Below, piece by piece: positions 29,547 to 36,996 of a stretch of DNA of 38,144 bases (the first letter of the stretch is position 1; each line of letters starts with the position of its first letter). The notes below the pieces were generated by a model that was not told the DNA's origin, ran no database searches, and saw only the letters and a list, made by a program, of their open reading frames with translations. The position numbers and the translations under genes are program-made. This DNA is from Acidimicrobiales bacterium. GTDB taxonomy: Bacteria > Actinomycetota > Acidimicrobiia > Acidimicrobiales > SZUA-35. The stretch spans positions 1 through 38,144 of the forward strand of contig JAHDFR010000029.1 of NCBI GenBank assembly GCA_020628065.1, in the 5' to 3' direction.

Positions 29547-30839
29547 TTACCTGCCGACACCTCGATAGTTGAAACCGCGTCGGCGAGGAATTGTCGGATC
29601 GAGCAAGTTCCGGGCATCGACGATGTTTCTGCCTCTCATAACCTCGGCAAGCTTATCGAAGTCCAACCAGGCAAACTCGTCCCATTCGGTCAAGATGGCC
29701 AGCGAAGCCGCCCCGTCGGCGGCCGCATAGGGGTCGGTGGCCAGCTCAATGTCGAGCTCGGGGTACATCTGACTCAGACGATTCTCCCGCGGTAGGACAG
29801 CCGGGTCGTAGGCCGTTACCGGGATGCCGGCGGCCACAACCCGCTTGAGCACCTCGATGGAGGGCGAGTCCCGCAGGTCGTCGGTTCCAGCCTTAAACGT
29901 GAGTCCCAGGACAGCAACGTGACCGTTGAGCGAAGGATCAACCGAATCGATGACCTTCTTGGCCGTGCGGTCGAACTGATCTTCGTTGACCCGCAGAACC
30001 TCATCCAGGAAGTGGAAGTCGTAGCCGGCGTCCTCGGCGATGCGGGCCAGCGCTTTGGTGTCCTTGGGGAAGCAGCTGCCGCCCCAGCCCGGGCCCGGGC
30101 GGAGGAACTCACGACCGATTCGAGTGTCGTATCCCATACCCAAGACAACGTCGTTGACGTCGGCGCCAACCGCCTCGCACAGGGTGGCGATGGCGTTGAC
30201 GAAGGAAAGCTTCGAGGCCAGGAAGGCATTTGATGCGTACTTGATCGTCTCGGCTGAAACCGGGTCGGTGACCATGATGGGGGCGGCGATGCGCGAATAC
30301 AGAGCGGCCACACGGATAGCGGCTTCTTGATCGCGTGATCCAATGACGACACGGTCGGGCTGGAGGAAATCGGAAACCGCTGTGCCCTCACGAAGGAACT
30401 CGGGGTTGGAGACCACGGCCACATCGGACCGGCCGAGAACCCGAGCGACGACACGAGTAGAACCGACGGGCACGGTGGACTTGTTGACCACCACGCTGTT
30501 GTTGGGAAGGACCGAAGCGATCTCGGCGGCCGCTGCCTCGAGGTAGCTGAGATCGGCTGCACCGTCGGCGGCCTGAGGGGTCGGAACACACAGGTAGTGG
30601 AACTCACAGTCTTTGGCGGCGTTGGCCGCACCGACCACAAATCGAAGCTTGCCCGACCGGATTCCCTCGTCGACCAGGCGATCCAAGCCCTTCTCGACGA
30701 TCGGAACTTCGCCGGCCTGCAGCCGGGCGATCTTGTCGGCATCGACGTCGGCACAGATGACGTCGTGGCCAAGGTGGGAGAAGCATGCTCCGGTGGTCAG
30801 ACCCACATATCCGGTTCCAATGATTGCTATCGACGCCAT
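29547..30839 (-). CDS. ugd: UDP-glucose 6-dehydrogenase
   Basis: A 430-residue enzyme oxidising UDP-glucose twice to UDP-glucuronate with NAD. Motifs: IIGTGYVGLTTG (6-17), VNKSTVPVGST, NPEFLREGTAV, ETIKYASNAFLASKLSFVN, and the catalytic cysteine C256 in GPGWGGSCFPKDT; the C-terminal UDP-binding part has LGLTFKAGTDDLRDSPS. ATG at 30837-30839 has a strong SD (GGAGGAG) just upstream. The UXS gene follows without a gap. An LCP gene lies 96 bases upstream on the same strand. Confidence 0.96.
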   Translation of the reverse strand: MASIAIIGTGYVGLTTGACFSHLGHDVICADVDADKIARLQAGEVPIVEKGLDRLVDEGIRSGKLRFVVGAANAAKDCEFHYLCVPTPQAADGAADLSYLEAAAAEIASVLPNNSVVVNKSTVPVGSTRVVARVLGRSDVAVVSNPEFLREGTAVSDFLQPDRVVIGSRDQEAAIRVAALYSRIAAPIMVTDPVSAETIKYASNAFLASKLSFVNAIATLCEAVGADVNDVVLGMGYDTRIGREFLRPGPGWGGSCFPKDTKALARIAEDAGYDFHFLDEVLRVNEDQFDRTAKKVIDSVDPSLNGHVAVLGLTFKAGTDDLRDSPSIEVLKRVVAAGIPVTAYDPAVLPRENRLSQMYPELDIELATDPYAAADGAASLAILTEWDEFAWLDFDKLAEVMRGRNIVDARNLLDPTIPRRRGFNYRGVGR

Positions 30840-30935
30840 TTCTCCTCCTCGGCTATGGCTGCAACCTCAAGGCTCGTCTCGCCCGATTCCTGCGTTCTGA
30901 AGGTTGCCACCCGTCGGACGCCGTTGCCTGCTCTG

Positions 30936-32639
30936 TCAGCAACTCAGCTCCTGTCCGCCGGACTGAATTGATTCTACAGCTGGTCGACTTTGGATCGGTT
31001 CATTCGCCCGATTAGGAGTTGCTATAGACGACTGGGGTCCCGACTCGCCCTGTTGAGGTGTTTCGCCCACCCCAGGTTCCGCAGTTCCGCTGTTCGGGGA
31101 CTCCTGGAGATTATTCACATCACCGGCCGAACTATCTACTGGGTTGCTTTGCTCGCCGTCTGCAGTGTCGTCAGTCATGTTAATCACGATCTCCACTGAG
31201 CGAGGATGTAGCCGTTGGGCACCGCCGTGGAGGACAAACGGATCAGCCGGCTCTCGACGATCCATCTCTTGGATGGCCGAAGCCACGAGATCAGCGGCCA
31301 CCGCCCCATCCGGACCGTGAACAATCCGTAGTCCGTCAGCCGGGTTGCGACGGCGTTCCTGGACAACAGCAAATCCAGCATCGACCAGCGAAGCGACGAG
31401 ATCGTCAGCCACCAGCGCCGCCGCCTGATCGCGCTGTTCTCCCGTTACAACGGTGACCGCGATGGTCGAGGGGTCGTCGAAGGCGGCCCCTTGGAACAGG
31501 GCCAGGATGGGCTGACTCTTGCTTTCCACCTCTTGCAACACCTGGTTTCCGCCTATTTCCACGTCGACGACCGGGATCGAGTACGTTTCCAGGTCACCCG
31601 GCTCGAATTCGCGAAAGGCGAGACCGAGATCGAGTAGCAGCTGGGGCGTGAGCTCGTTGTCGATGGCGACATTGGACAGGGCGGCGTCAAGCAGGCCGTT
31701 CAGAACAAAGGGATTGCGAGCTCCGCGATCTATTGCGGCCTGCGCTAGCCGCCTGAGAAAGTCCTGTTGCCGCTGAATCCGGCCGAAGTCCGACGTGGGA
31801 TCGGTGATCCACTCTCCGTCGGCGTTTTGCGTCTGGTAGTACCGGGATCGCACGTAGGCCAGAGCGGTTTGACCATCGAGGGCATGGCATCCTGCCTCGC
31901 CCACCAGGAAGCCGGTTTGGCTTCTCGGCACCGGCTTCGCCGCCACGTTCCAGTCGCGTGCCGGTGAGTCGAACGGCACGTTTACCGCGCCCACTGCGTC
32001 CACCAAGCCCTGGAAGCCGGCAAAATCGACGTTGACATAGTGGTGGATTGGCAGGCCGAACTCGTCTTCCAGCGTGTCGATGAGGGCTCCTGGGCCACCG
32101 ACGACGAACGCTCGGTTGATGCGGTCGCTGGTGGTCGTTCCGGCAATCGGCACCCACAAGTCGCGAGGAAACGAAAGCAGGGCTACGTTGCCCGAGCGTT
32201 CGTCAACGTGGGCAACGATGATGACATCACCGAAACGCTCACCCTCCCTACCCGTCTGGACAGGATCGTCGGGATCCAGTCCGGCTGACGAGTCCGAGCC
32301 GACAAGCAAGACGTTGAGAACCCGTTCGCCCGGTTCGACATCAGCCGGTACGGCTGTGAGATTCCGATCCAGGGCAACCCGGTTGATGGACGATGTCCGC
32401 TGGTATCCGTAGTTAAGGAGAAAGGCCAGCACCAGACTTACTGTTATCAACCCGAGGTTGATGGTCAGTATCCCTCGCTGCGCCCAACTACGACGCAACC
32501 TTGGGCCTCGTCGCCCCCGACCACGGTTGCCATGCGGATCGGGTCGCCCCGTGTCGGCCTCGGCCGAGGCGACCCAGCCGTCGTCGGCTGTGCCACCGAA
32601 GGTCGCTCCCGCCGACCGGTGGAAGACCGATGCGCTCAA
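30936..32639 (-). CDS. LytR-CpsA-Psr (LCP) family transferase with C-terminal LytR_C domain
   Basis: A 567-residue membrane protein. N-terminal cytoplasmic Arg-rich region, membrane segment about 57-77, external LCP domain (about 107-265) with LLVGSDS, RFGDVIIVAHVD, SFPRDLWVPI (Arg159), DRINRAFVVGG and YVNVDFAGFQGLVDAVG, then a LytR_C-like domain (about 370-450) and a disordered tail ending in cysteine. LCP proteins move glycans such as arabinogalactan or teichoic acid from lipid carriers to peptidoglycan. The TTG start overlaps the TPK stop as TTGA. The tail is rich in Asn, Gln, Ser and Pro. Ugd and UXS, encoded downstream, fit a role in attaching a surface glycan. Confidence 0.92.
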   Translation of the reverse strand: MSASVFHRSAGATFGGTADDGWVASAEADTGRPDPHGNRGRGRRGPRLRRSWAQRGILTINLGLITVSLVLAFLLNYGYQRTSSINRVALDRNLTAVPADVEPGERVLNVLLVGSDSSAGLDPDDPVQTGREGERFGDVIIVAHVDERSGNVALLSFPRDLWVPIAGTTTSDRINRAFVVGGPGALIDTLEDEFGLPIHHYVNVDFAGFQGLVDAVGAVNVPFDSPARDWNVAAKPVPRSQTGFLVGEAGCHALDGQTALAYVRSRYYQTQNADGEWITDPTSDFGRIQRQQDFLRRLAQAAIDRGARNPFVLNGLLDAALSNVAIDNELTPQLLLDLGLAFREFEPGDLETYSIPVVDVEIGGNQVLQEVESKSQPILALFQGAAFDDPSTIAVTVVTGEQRDQAAALVADDLVASLVDAGFAVVQERRRNPADGLRIVHGPDGAVAADLVASAIQEMDRREPADPFVLHGGAQRLHPRSVEIVINMTDDTADGEQSNPVDSSAGDVNNLQESPNSGTAEPGVGETPQQGESGPQSSIATPNRANEPIQSRPAVESIQSGGQELSC

Positions 32640-33421
32640 CCTCTGGCGTCCAACTCTCCGCCGGTTGAGGTCACGTGATCGCCGCCAGGCCGATCGTGGA
32701 CCAGTTCCTGTAGAACCACCGCCGTTCCCGAGCCCACAGTTATGGCCGCCGAGGATTCCTTCATCACGTTACTCACGCCGCGTGCGGTCCCGAACTCGAG
32801 ACGTTCGTTGTCGAGCGGAAAGGCCAACCCGGTCGTTGTGATTGAGCCGGCCGCCCCGCCGATCGGATGGATGGAAACGCGGTCCCCCGGCAACCCCGCC
32901 AGCTCTACCGTTTGCTCGACCCGACGTTCGCCTACAACTGCGAGCGTTGCGTCATCCAGCAAGGCTCGGACGGCGAACGACTGCGTTCGTGGTCCCGCAA
33001 TCACCTGAAGGTTGGCCAGCACATGGTCACTTCTGTCTCCAGAAACGGCGAGGAAGGCCAACATCATGGGTCTGCTGGACCGCTCGCAACTCGCCACCTC
33101 GGTTGCCTCGCCGATACCGAGCTCAAGGTCGGTCTCGTCCTTGTCAGAGGGAAACATCCGAAGTGACGCCACGTTGTCGTCGGCCCACTGTCTTCCGTCC
33201 GCCGACACCGAGTCCATATCGCCTACGGCGGAGTCGATCTCCAAACCAAGCGCACGGGCGTGATCGATACCGGAGTCGACGGCCACGACGTGGCGAACCG
33301 GTGGGAGGGCTTGGAGAAAGAGTTGCACGGCGGAAAGTTGGGGCCGGGCTCCCCCGGCAACCACAAGAATGGTACCAATTGGCAGACTCACCGGGGCGGA
33401 GGTGTCAGCGGGCGGCACCAC
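32636..33421 (-). CDS. Thiamine pyrophosphokinase
   Basis: A 261-residue protein that transfers pyrophosphate from ATP to thiamine. Motifs: VAVDSGIDHARALGLEIDSAVGDMDSV, the metal/ATP site SDKDETDLELG, SGDRSDHVLANLQ and the thiamine-site LEFGTARGVSNVM. All expected acidic residues are there, which separates it from the related SteA-type proteins that have lost the enzyme site, but that distinction is by eye. GTG at 33419-33421 is used; another GTG follows at once. It overlaps the preceding lipoprotein gene by 17 bases and the LCP gene by four (TTGA), so a metabolic enzyme sits inside an envelope operon. Confidence 0.88.
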   Translation of the reverse strand: MVPPADTSAPVSLPIGTILVVAGGARPQLSAVQLFLQALPPVRHVVAVDSGIDHARALGLEIDSAVGDMDSVSADGRQWADDNVASLRMFPSDKDETDLELGIGEATEVASCERSSRPMMLAFLAVSGDRSDHVLANLQVIAGPRTQSFAVRALLDDATLAVVGERRVEQTVELAGLPGDRVSIHPIGGAAGSITTTGLAFPLDNERLEFGTARGVSNVMKESSAAITVGSGTAVVLQELVHDRPGGDHVTSTGGELDARG

Positions 33422-34025
33422 GCATCGATCCGACCAAAGCTTCCTGGCTCACATCAAACAGTGAACACACATAGCCTCGATCACCGTCTCCCCAGCTGTC
33501 CTCGGACGGATAGATGTAGGCGATATCGAGCACCGAGTCGGTGTAGCTCAGACCCACGTATGTTTCGAAGACGGCAATGCACTGTTCGGTGACGAGATCT
33601 GCGGTCACCTGATCTCCGGCGTACTCGTTGTCGGGCAAAGCACCGAGATAGAAGACTTCCTGGTCGTGCGCTTCTTCGCACGGCACAGCTTCAACGGCTT
33701 CGACCGAGGTTGACCCGACGACGTCGGACTCTTGGTTGAAGCAATCACCGAGCCTCAGACGGTTGACGCCGACCTCTCCTGCGCCAACCACCGAGCCGTC
33801 GTCGTTGCGGGGTGCTTCGTCGGCGTTGGTGTTCGAGCACGCAAGCAAGATCGACCCGAAAACTGCAAACAGGAGGCAAAAAAGCACCGACCGGGCAGGC
33901 GCGATCGGCAGCGCGGATCGCCCGTCAGCAGAGATGCTGACACTTCGTCGGTACGGCTGGGAGGGAAACGACTGGTTCATCGGAATCACAAATCGGGGGC
34001 CGACTCGCATTCGGCTGGGTAACAT
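33405..34025 (-). CDS. Septum-formation-type lipoprotein
   Basis: Up to 206 residues. A hydrophobic signal segment ends in the lipobox LLAC, so the mature protein would be lipid-anchored outside. The external part has the pattern of actinobacterial septum-formation family (DUF4190-associated) proteins: LRLGDCFNQ, VEAVPCEEAHDQEVFYLGAL and EQCIAVFETYVG, with four cysteines (the lipobox one aside) that could pair. The start is uncertain: ATG at 34023-34025 has GGAAG six bases upstream but gives a long 62-residue leader; ATG at 33980 gives a shorter one. It is the first gene of the TPK-LCP set. Confidence 0.72.
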   Translation of the reverse strand: MLPSRMRVGPRFVIPMNQSFPSQPYRRSVSISADGRSALPIAPARSVLFCLLFAVFGSILLACSNTNADEAPRNDDGSVVGAGEVGVNRLRLGDCFNQESDVVGSTSVEAVEAVPCEEAHDQEVFYLGALPDNEYAGDQVTADLVTEQCIAVFETYVGLSYTDSVLDIAYIYPSEDSWGDGDRGYVCSLFDVSQEALVGSMRGAAR

Positions 34026-34148
34026 CGCCCACTTCCATGCCTCGAAAGCCCCTGGCGGTGCCTAGAAGCATAGATTGCGATGACCAAAGGCGATGCTTGA
34101 AGGCGGAAAACTTTCGGCAAAGACAGCTATTGACTCAGCGTCACCGAA

Positions 34149-34877
34149 TTAGTCGGCGTCGATCGGGAGGCCTTGTGAACGCACAACGCTCTCCAGCGCC
34201 GCCACTCTGCGTTCGAGCCGCCGCACAGTCTCGGCCAGCTCTGACACCGATCGATCGTTGGCAGTTCCCAACAAGTCCGGTGCGGCGGACGATGTCATCG
34301 CCGTTGCCGGAGACCGGTCATTCGCGTGCTCCGAACGCTCAGTTATGGCCGGTGGGGCTGAGTCGGCGGGCAACTCTGCCGACTCGTCGGAGTTACCTAA
34401 GAGGTGAACCCACCGATCCTGGCTCTGACCGGGCTGGGTTCCGACGTTCCGGACCAAGGGGTCGGGCATTGCGGCCATCGTCTCCAGTTCTTCGACGACG
34501 GCGTCGAATGAGTCAAACCCCACGTAGCGTTCCGTTCGGGTCTTGAGCTCGCCGGGTGACTGCGCCCCCCGAAGGCCGAGCACCGCAAGCAGGGCCAGCT
34601 GGCTGTCGTCCACCGGCAGCTTCTCGGCGACGACATGTTTGTGCTTGTTCGTCCGGCTACCGGTCACGCGGACGGTTCGGGCCCAGCCGGCGGTCCGAAG
34701 ATCCTGCATCACTGCGTCCACCTGACTCGACGAATAGTTGACCACCGGGTCGCGACTGGTCTTTTGGTTACACCCGGTCACGAGGGCGTTGGTCGTCAGG
34801 GGATACTGCTCGGGAGTGGTGAACGACTTCTCGACGAGCACGCACAGCACTCGAAGCTCCTCGACGGTCAAATCCAT
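34149..34877 (-). CDS. YceH family (DUF480) winged-helix protein
   Basis: A 242-residue protein whose N-terminal ~150 residues match YceH: LTVEELRVLCVLVEKSFTTPEQYPLTTNALVTGCNQKTSRDPV, LRTAGWARTVR, and LLAVLGLRGAQSPGELKTRTERY. These form two winged-helix domains; the function is not known. A short acidic linker and a C-terminal coiled-coil-like segment (ETVRRLERRVAALESVV) follow. I chose ATG at 34875-34877: the family begins there, and TACGAT lies exactly six bases upstream with no SD, suggesting a leaderless transcript. It diverges from the enoyl-CoA hydratase gene. Confidence 0.9.
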   Translation of the reverse strand: MDLTVEELRVLCVLVEKSFTTPEQYPLTTNALVTGCNQKTSRDPVVNYSSSQVDAVMQDLRTAGWARTVRVTGSRTNKHKHVVAEKLPVDDSQLALLAVLGLRGAQSPGELKTRTERYVGFDSFDAVVEELETMAAMPDPLVRNVGTQPGQSQDRWVHLLGNSDESAELPADSAPPAITERSEHANDRSPATAMTSSAAPDLLGTANDRSVSELAETVRRLERRVAALESVVRSQGLPIDAD

Positions 34878-34883
34878 GGACGT

Positions 34884-34889
34884 ATCGTA
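34884..34889 (-). promoter_or_regulatory. Candidate -10 element of a leaderless yceH transcript
   Basis: Minus strand TACGAT, six bases before the yceH ATG. It has the same spacing as the elements before ftsH and fbiA. No SD and no clear -35 site. Confidence 0.45.
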
Positions 34890-35003
34890 GCCCTGCATCA
34901 GAGTGTGATTTGCGGCATGCTCCATTGATCCGGCAACCGGTGACTTGAGCAGAACCAAGGCGTCGTACAACACTTGCCCAAACCGAATCGACGGGGAGAT
35001 CAG

Positions 35004-35849
35004 ATGTCCAACGTAGATCAGTCGGCCTCAAAGCAAGGCGTCGAGGAGACCGGGCCGGCCGTCATCCAATCCCTTGTCAACAACCGACTGACGTTGACTA
35101 TGAACCGAGCGCACCAAAAAAACGTGCTCTCGGCCGAGATCATCGGAGGCCTCCGGGCCGGCCTGGCCGAAGCCGAGCAGCACGACGACGTCAGAATGGT
35201 CGTCATCACCAATACCGGCTCAACCTTTTGTGCCGGTGCTGATCTCAAGTCAGCCAAACCGGCCATAGTCGATAGTGCAAAAGACGGCGGACCCGACCCA
35301 ACCCTGCCGGACAACCCGTTCGTGGCGTTGCTTCAAGCCATCCGTCACTGTCCAAAGCCTGTACTGGCCCGGATGGACGGCCACGCAACCGGTGGCGGTG
35401 TCGGCGTTGCCGCCGTGTGTGACCTCTCGGTCGTGCGAGACGATGCGCTGATCGGATTCACCGAGGTTCGGGTCGGTGTTGCTCCAGCCATTATCTCTGT
35501 TGTTTGCCTACCCAAGATGAGACCCGGCGACGCCGCCGAGCTCATGCTGGGGGGTGAGCGCATCACCGGCCGCCGGGCGGCCGACCTCGGTTTGATCAAC
35601 TACGCCGAGCCAGGCGATTCTCTTGATAACCGAGTCGATATGTTGTGCAACGCCGTGCTCAAGGGCGGCCCGTCCGCCGTGGCGGCGACCAAGGCGCTGA
35701 TGCAGACGGTCCCGCAAATGTCGGTGGATGGGGCGTTCGCCGACATGGCGCTCCTGTCGGCCCACCTCTTTACATCGGAGGAAGCGGCCGAGGGTATGGC
35801 AGCGTTCAAAGAGCGTCGAACGCCACGGTGGCGACCTACCGAGGCCTGA
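35004..35849 (+). CDS. Enoyl-CoA hydratase/isomerase family protein
   Basis: A 281-residue crotonase-fold protein, likely hydrating enoyl-CoA in fatty-acid or related acyl-CoA breakdown. Oxyanion-hole segments are visible: STFCAGADLKSAK, with the typical CAGADL, and GHATGGGVGVAAVCDLSVV; then IGFTEVRVGVAPAIISV, where the family usually has a Glu near this position, and GRRAADLGLINY. Specificity (hydratase, isomerase or methylglutaconyl-type) cannot be fixed. ATG at 35004 has GGGGAG five bases upstream. It stands alone, divergent from yceH and convergent with the small zinc-ribbon ORF, six bases away. Confidence 0.9.
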   Translation: MSNVDQSASKQGVEETGPAVIQSLVNNRLTLTMNRAHQKNVLSAEIIGGLRAGLAEAEQHDDVRMVVITNTGSTFCAGADLKSAKPAIVDSAKDGGPDPTLPDNPFVALLQAIRHCPKPVLARMDGHATGGGVGVAAVCDLSVVRDDALIGFTEVRVGVAPAIISVVCLPKMRPGDAAELMLGGERITGRRAADLGLINYAEPGDSLDNRVDMLCNAVLKGGPSAVAATKALMQTVPQMSVDGAFADMALLSAHLFTSEEAAEGMAAFKERRTPRWRPTEA

Positions 35850-35855
35850 AGATAA

Positions 35856-36092
35856 TCAGTCGACAGCGGGATAGATGGAGGGCGGAGGACCAGGAGTCCC
35901 GGGACCCTCGCAGTACCAGCATCGGGAATCGATTGTTCCGGTCCAGGCCACTTCGCACGGCCCGCAGTTCATCCGCAGGCCAACCCGTCGATATCGGAGC
36001 AAGCTTGGCACTCCAACGGATGAGCCGACGGTATCTGCGTGTGTTGTGCTTCGTTCCACGACCGATCTATCGACCGGTAGGCGCTCGGACAT
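35856..36092 (-). CDS. Small zinc-ribbon protein (tentative)
   Basis: A 78-residue frame with a four-cysteine pattern MNCGPCEVAWTGTIDSRCWYC (C43, C46, C58, C61: CxxC-x11-CxxC), as in small zinc ribbons. The residues after it are Pro-rich; those before have little character. The start ATG at 36090-36092 has no SD, but a -10-like GACAAT lies five bases upstream. The clean ribbon argues for a real gene; the lack of other evidence argues for caution. It converges with enoyl-CoA hydratase with a gap of six bases. Function unknown. Confidence 0.5.
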   Translation of the reverse strand: MSERLPVDRSVVERSTTHADTVGSSVGVPSLLRYRRVGLRMNCGPCEVAWTGTIDSRCWYCEGPGTPGPPPSIYPAVD

Positions 36093-36163
36093 GAGAGATT
36101 GTCCGCACGACGCCGGATGAGGCCGGTAGCCGTCACCGCGTGGATATCGATAGTCGTCTTTCT

Positions 36164-36193
36164 CCGGCTCTTGACGCCGAGTTCAAGAGCCGG
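36164..36193. terminator. Strong 11-bp hairpin downstream of the DUF4332 gene
   Basis: CCGGCTCTTGA (36164-36174) pairs perfectly with TCAAGAGCCGG (36183-36193), loop eight bases. It lies 60-90 bases after the stop of the minus-strand DUF4332 gene. No U run follows on the minus strand (AGAAAGAC), so a U-poor terminator is inferred from position. The rest of the gap 36093-36252 holds nothing else I recognise. Confidence 0.5.
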
Positions 36194-36252
36194 AAAAAGG
36201 CAGTCTTAAGCGTCGGCCAGCCTGAGTCGGCCAACCAACGCTGATAGTGCAA

Positions 36253-36672
36253 TCAGTGACTGACGGCGGGCGCCAGCTCTTTGGCGTGGGCGACCCAACG
36301 CTGTACTTCAGAAACCGACGGTGGACGACGAACAATGCTGCGACCTTTGGCCACAGCGGCATCGTTCACTTCTTTCATCTTGGCGGCAAGATTCTCGGGC
36401 TTACGATTTCTCAGCTCCTTGACCGTGTCCACTCCGGCTGCTTCAAGCAGGTCGCTGTATTGGGTGGACACACCCTTGACCCTCATCAGGTCGGCTCGAT
36501 TCACCCACTCGAGTACTTGTGACTCGGCGATACCAGTGGTCGAGGCAAGATCCTTGCGCCCGGACTTAGCTCCGCCGGCCTTAAGAAGAGCCCCGGTCGA
36601 CCGGATTCCAGCCTTCCGCAACTTCTTGCCGTTCGCTGGGCCGATCCCCTCGATGCTTTCGATTGAGGCCAT
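36253..36672 (-). CDS. DUF4332 domain protein (helix-hairpin-helix type)
   Basis: A 139-residue protein made of helix-hairpin-helix-like repeats: IESIEGIGPANGKKLRKAGI at the start, then ADLMRVKGVSTQYSDLLEAAGVDTVKEL. DUF4332 proteins resemble the DNA-binding hairpins of Pol beta and RuvA, but their role is not established. No membrane segment; basic C-terminus. ATG at 36670-36672 has GGGAG eight bases upstream, so translation is SD-driven. A perfect 9-bp inverted repeat lies upstream of the start. It diverges from the acidic membrane protein gene. Confidence 0.85.
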   Translation of the reverse strand: MASIESIEGIGPANGKKLRKAGIRSTGALLKAGGAKSGRKDLASTTGIAESQVLEWVNRADLMRVKGVSTQYSDLLEAAGVDTVKELRNRKPENLAAKMKEVNDAAVAKGRSIVRRPPSVSEVQRWVAHAKELAPAVSH

Positions 36673-36704
36673 ATCAACTACTCCCTTTCAGTGAGGCCAG
36701 TTGC

Positions 36705-36734
36705 GGCGACAAACACCGATTTGCATTTGTCGCC
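36705..36734. promoter_or_regulatory. Perfect 9-bp inverted repeat upstream of DUF4332 gene
   Basis: GGCGACAAA (36705-36713) and TTTGTCGCC (36726-36734), spacer 12 bases, ending 33 bases before the ATG. It could be a repressor site or a leader hairpin. No known motif recognised. Confidence 0.5.
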
Positions 36735-36996
36735 CCGTAGACGACCTCGACCATAGACGAAAGGTCGCGATTGGTTTGGCGATGACGGACAAACAACTCT
36801 CGCTTTGATTCCGACATCAACAGTTTTTAAGCTGGATAGACGCTGAACCTGAATGACCAACACTGGTAATTCTCCATGTCTACTGCATGAAAAAGCCTCA
36901 CTATGGAGCACCCGGGGGACCTTGGCTCTAGGCTCGCTATCGGGGTCCAGGACATGGAACTGGCTCGGGGAGCAACCAACGACGGGAGACTGTCCG
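36735..36996. other. Divergent intergenic region between DUF4332 and acidic membrane protein
   Basis: About 260 bases. Nothing coding is supported; one minus-strand frame (36678-37046) has no SD and low-complexity sequence. The last bases before 36997 carry the SD of the acidic protein (GGGAG at 36984-36988). I see no clear promoter pair. Confidence 0.3.
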
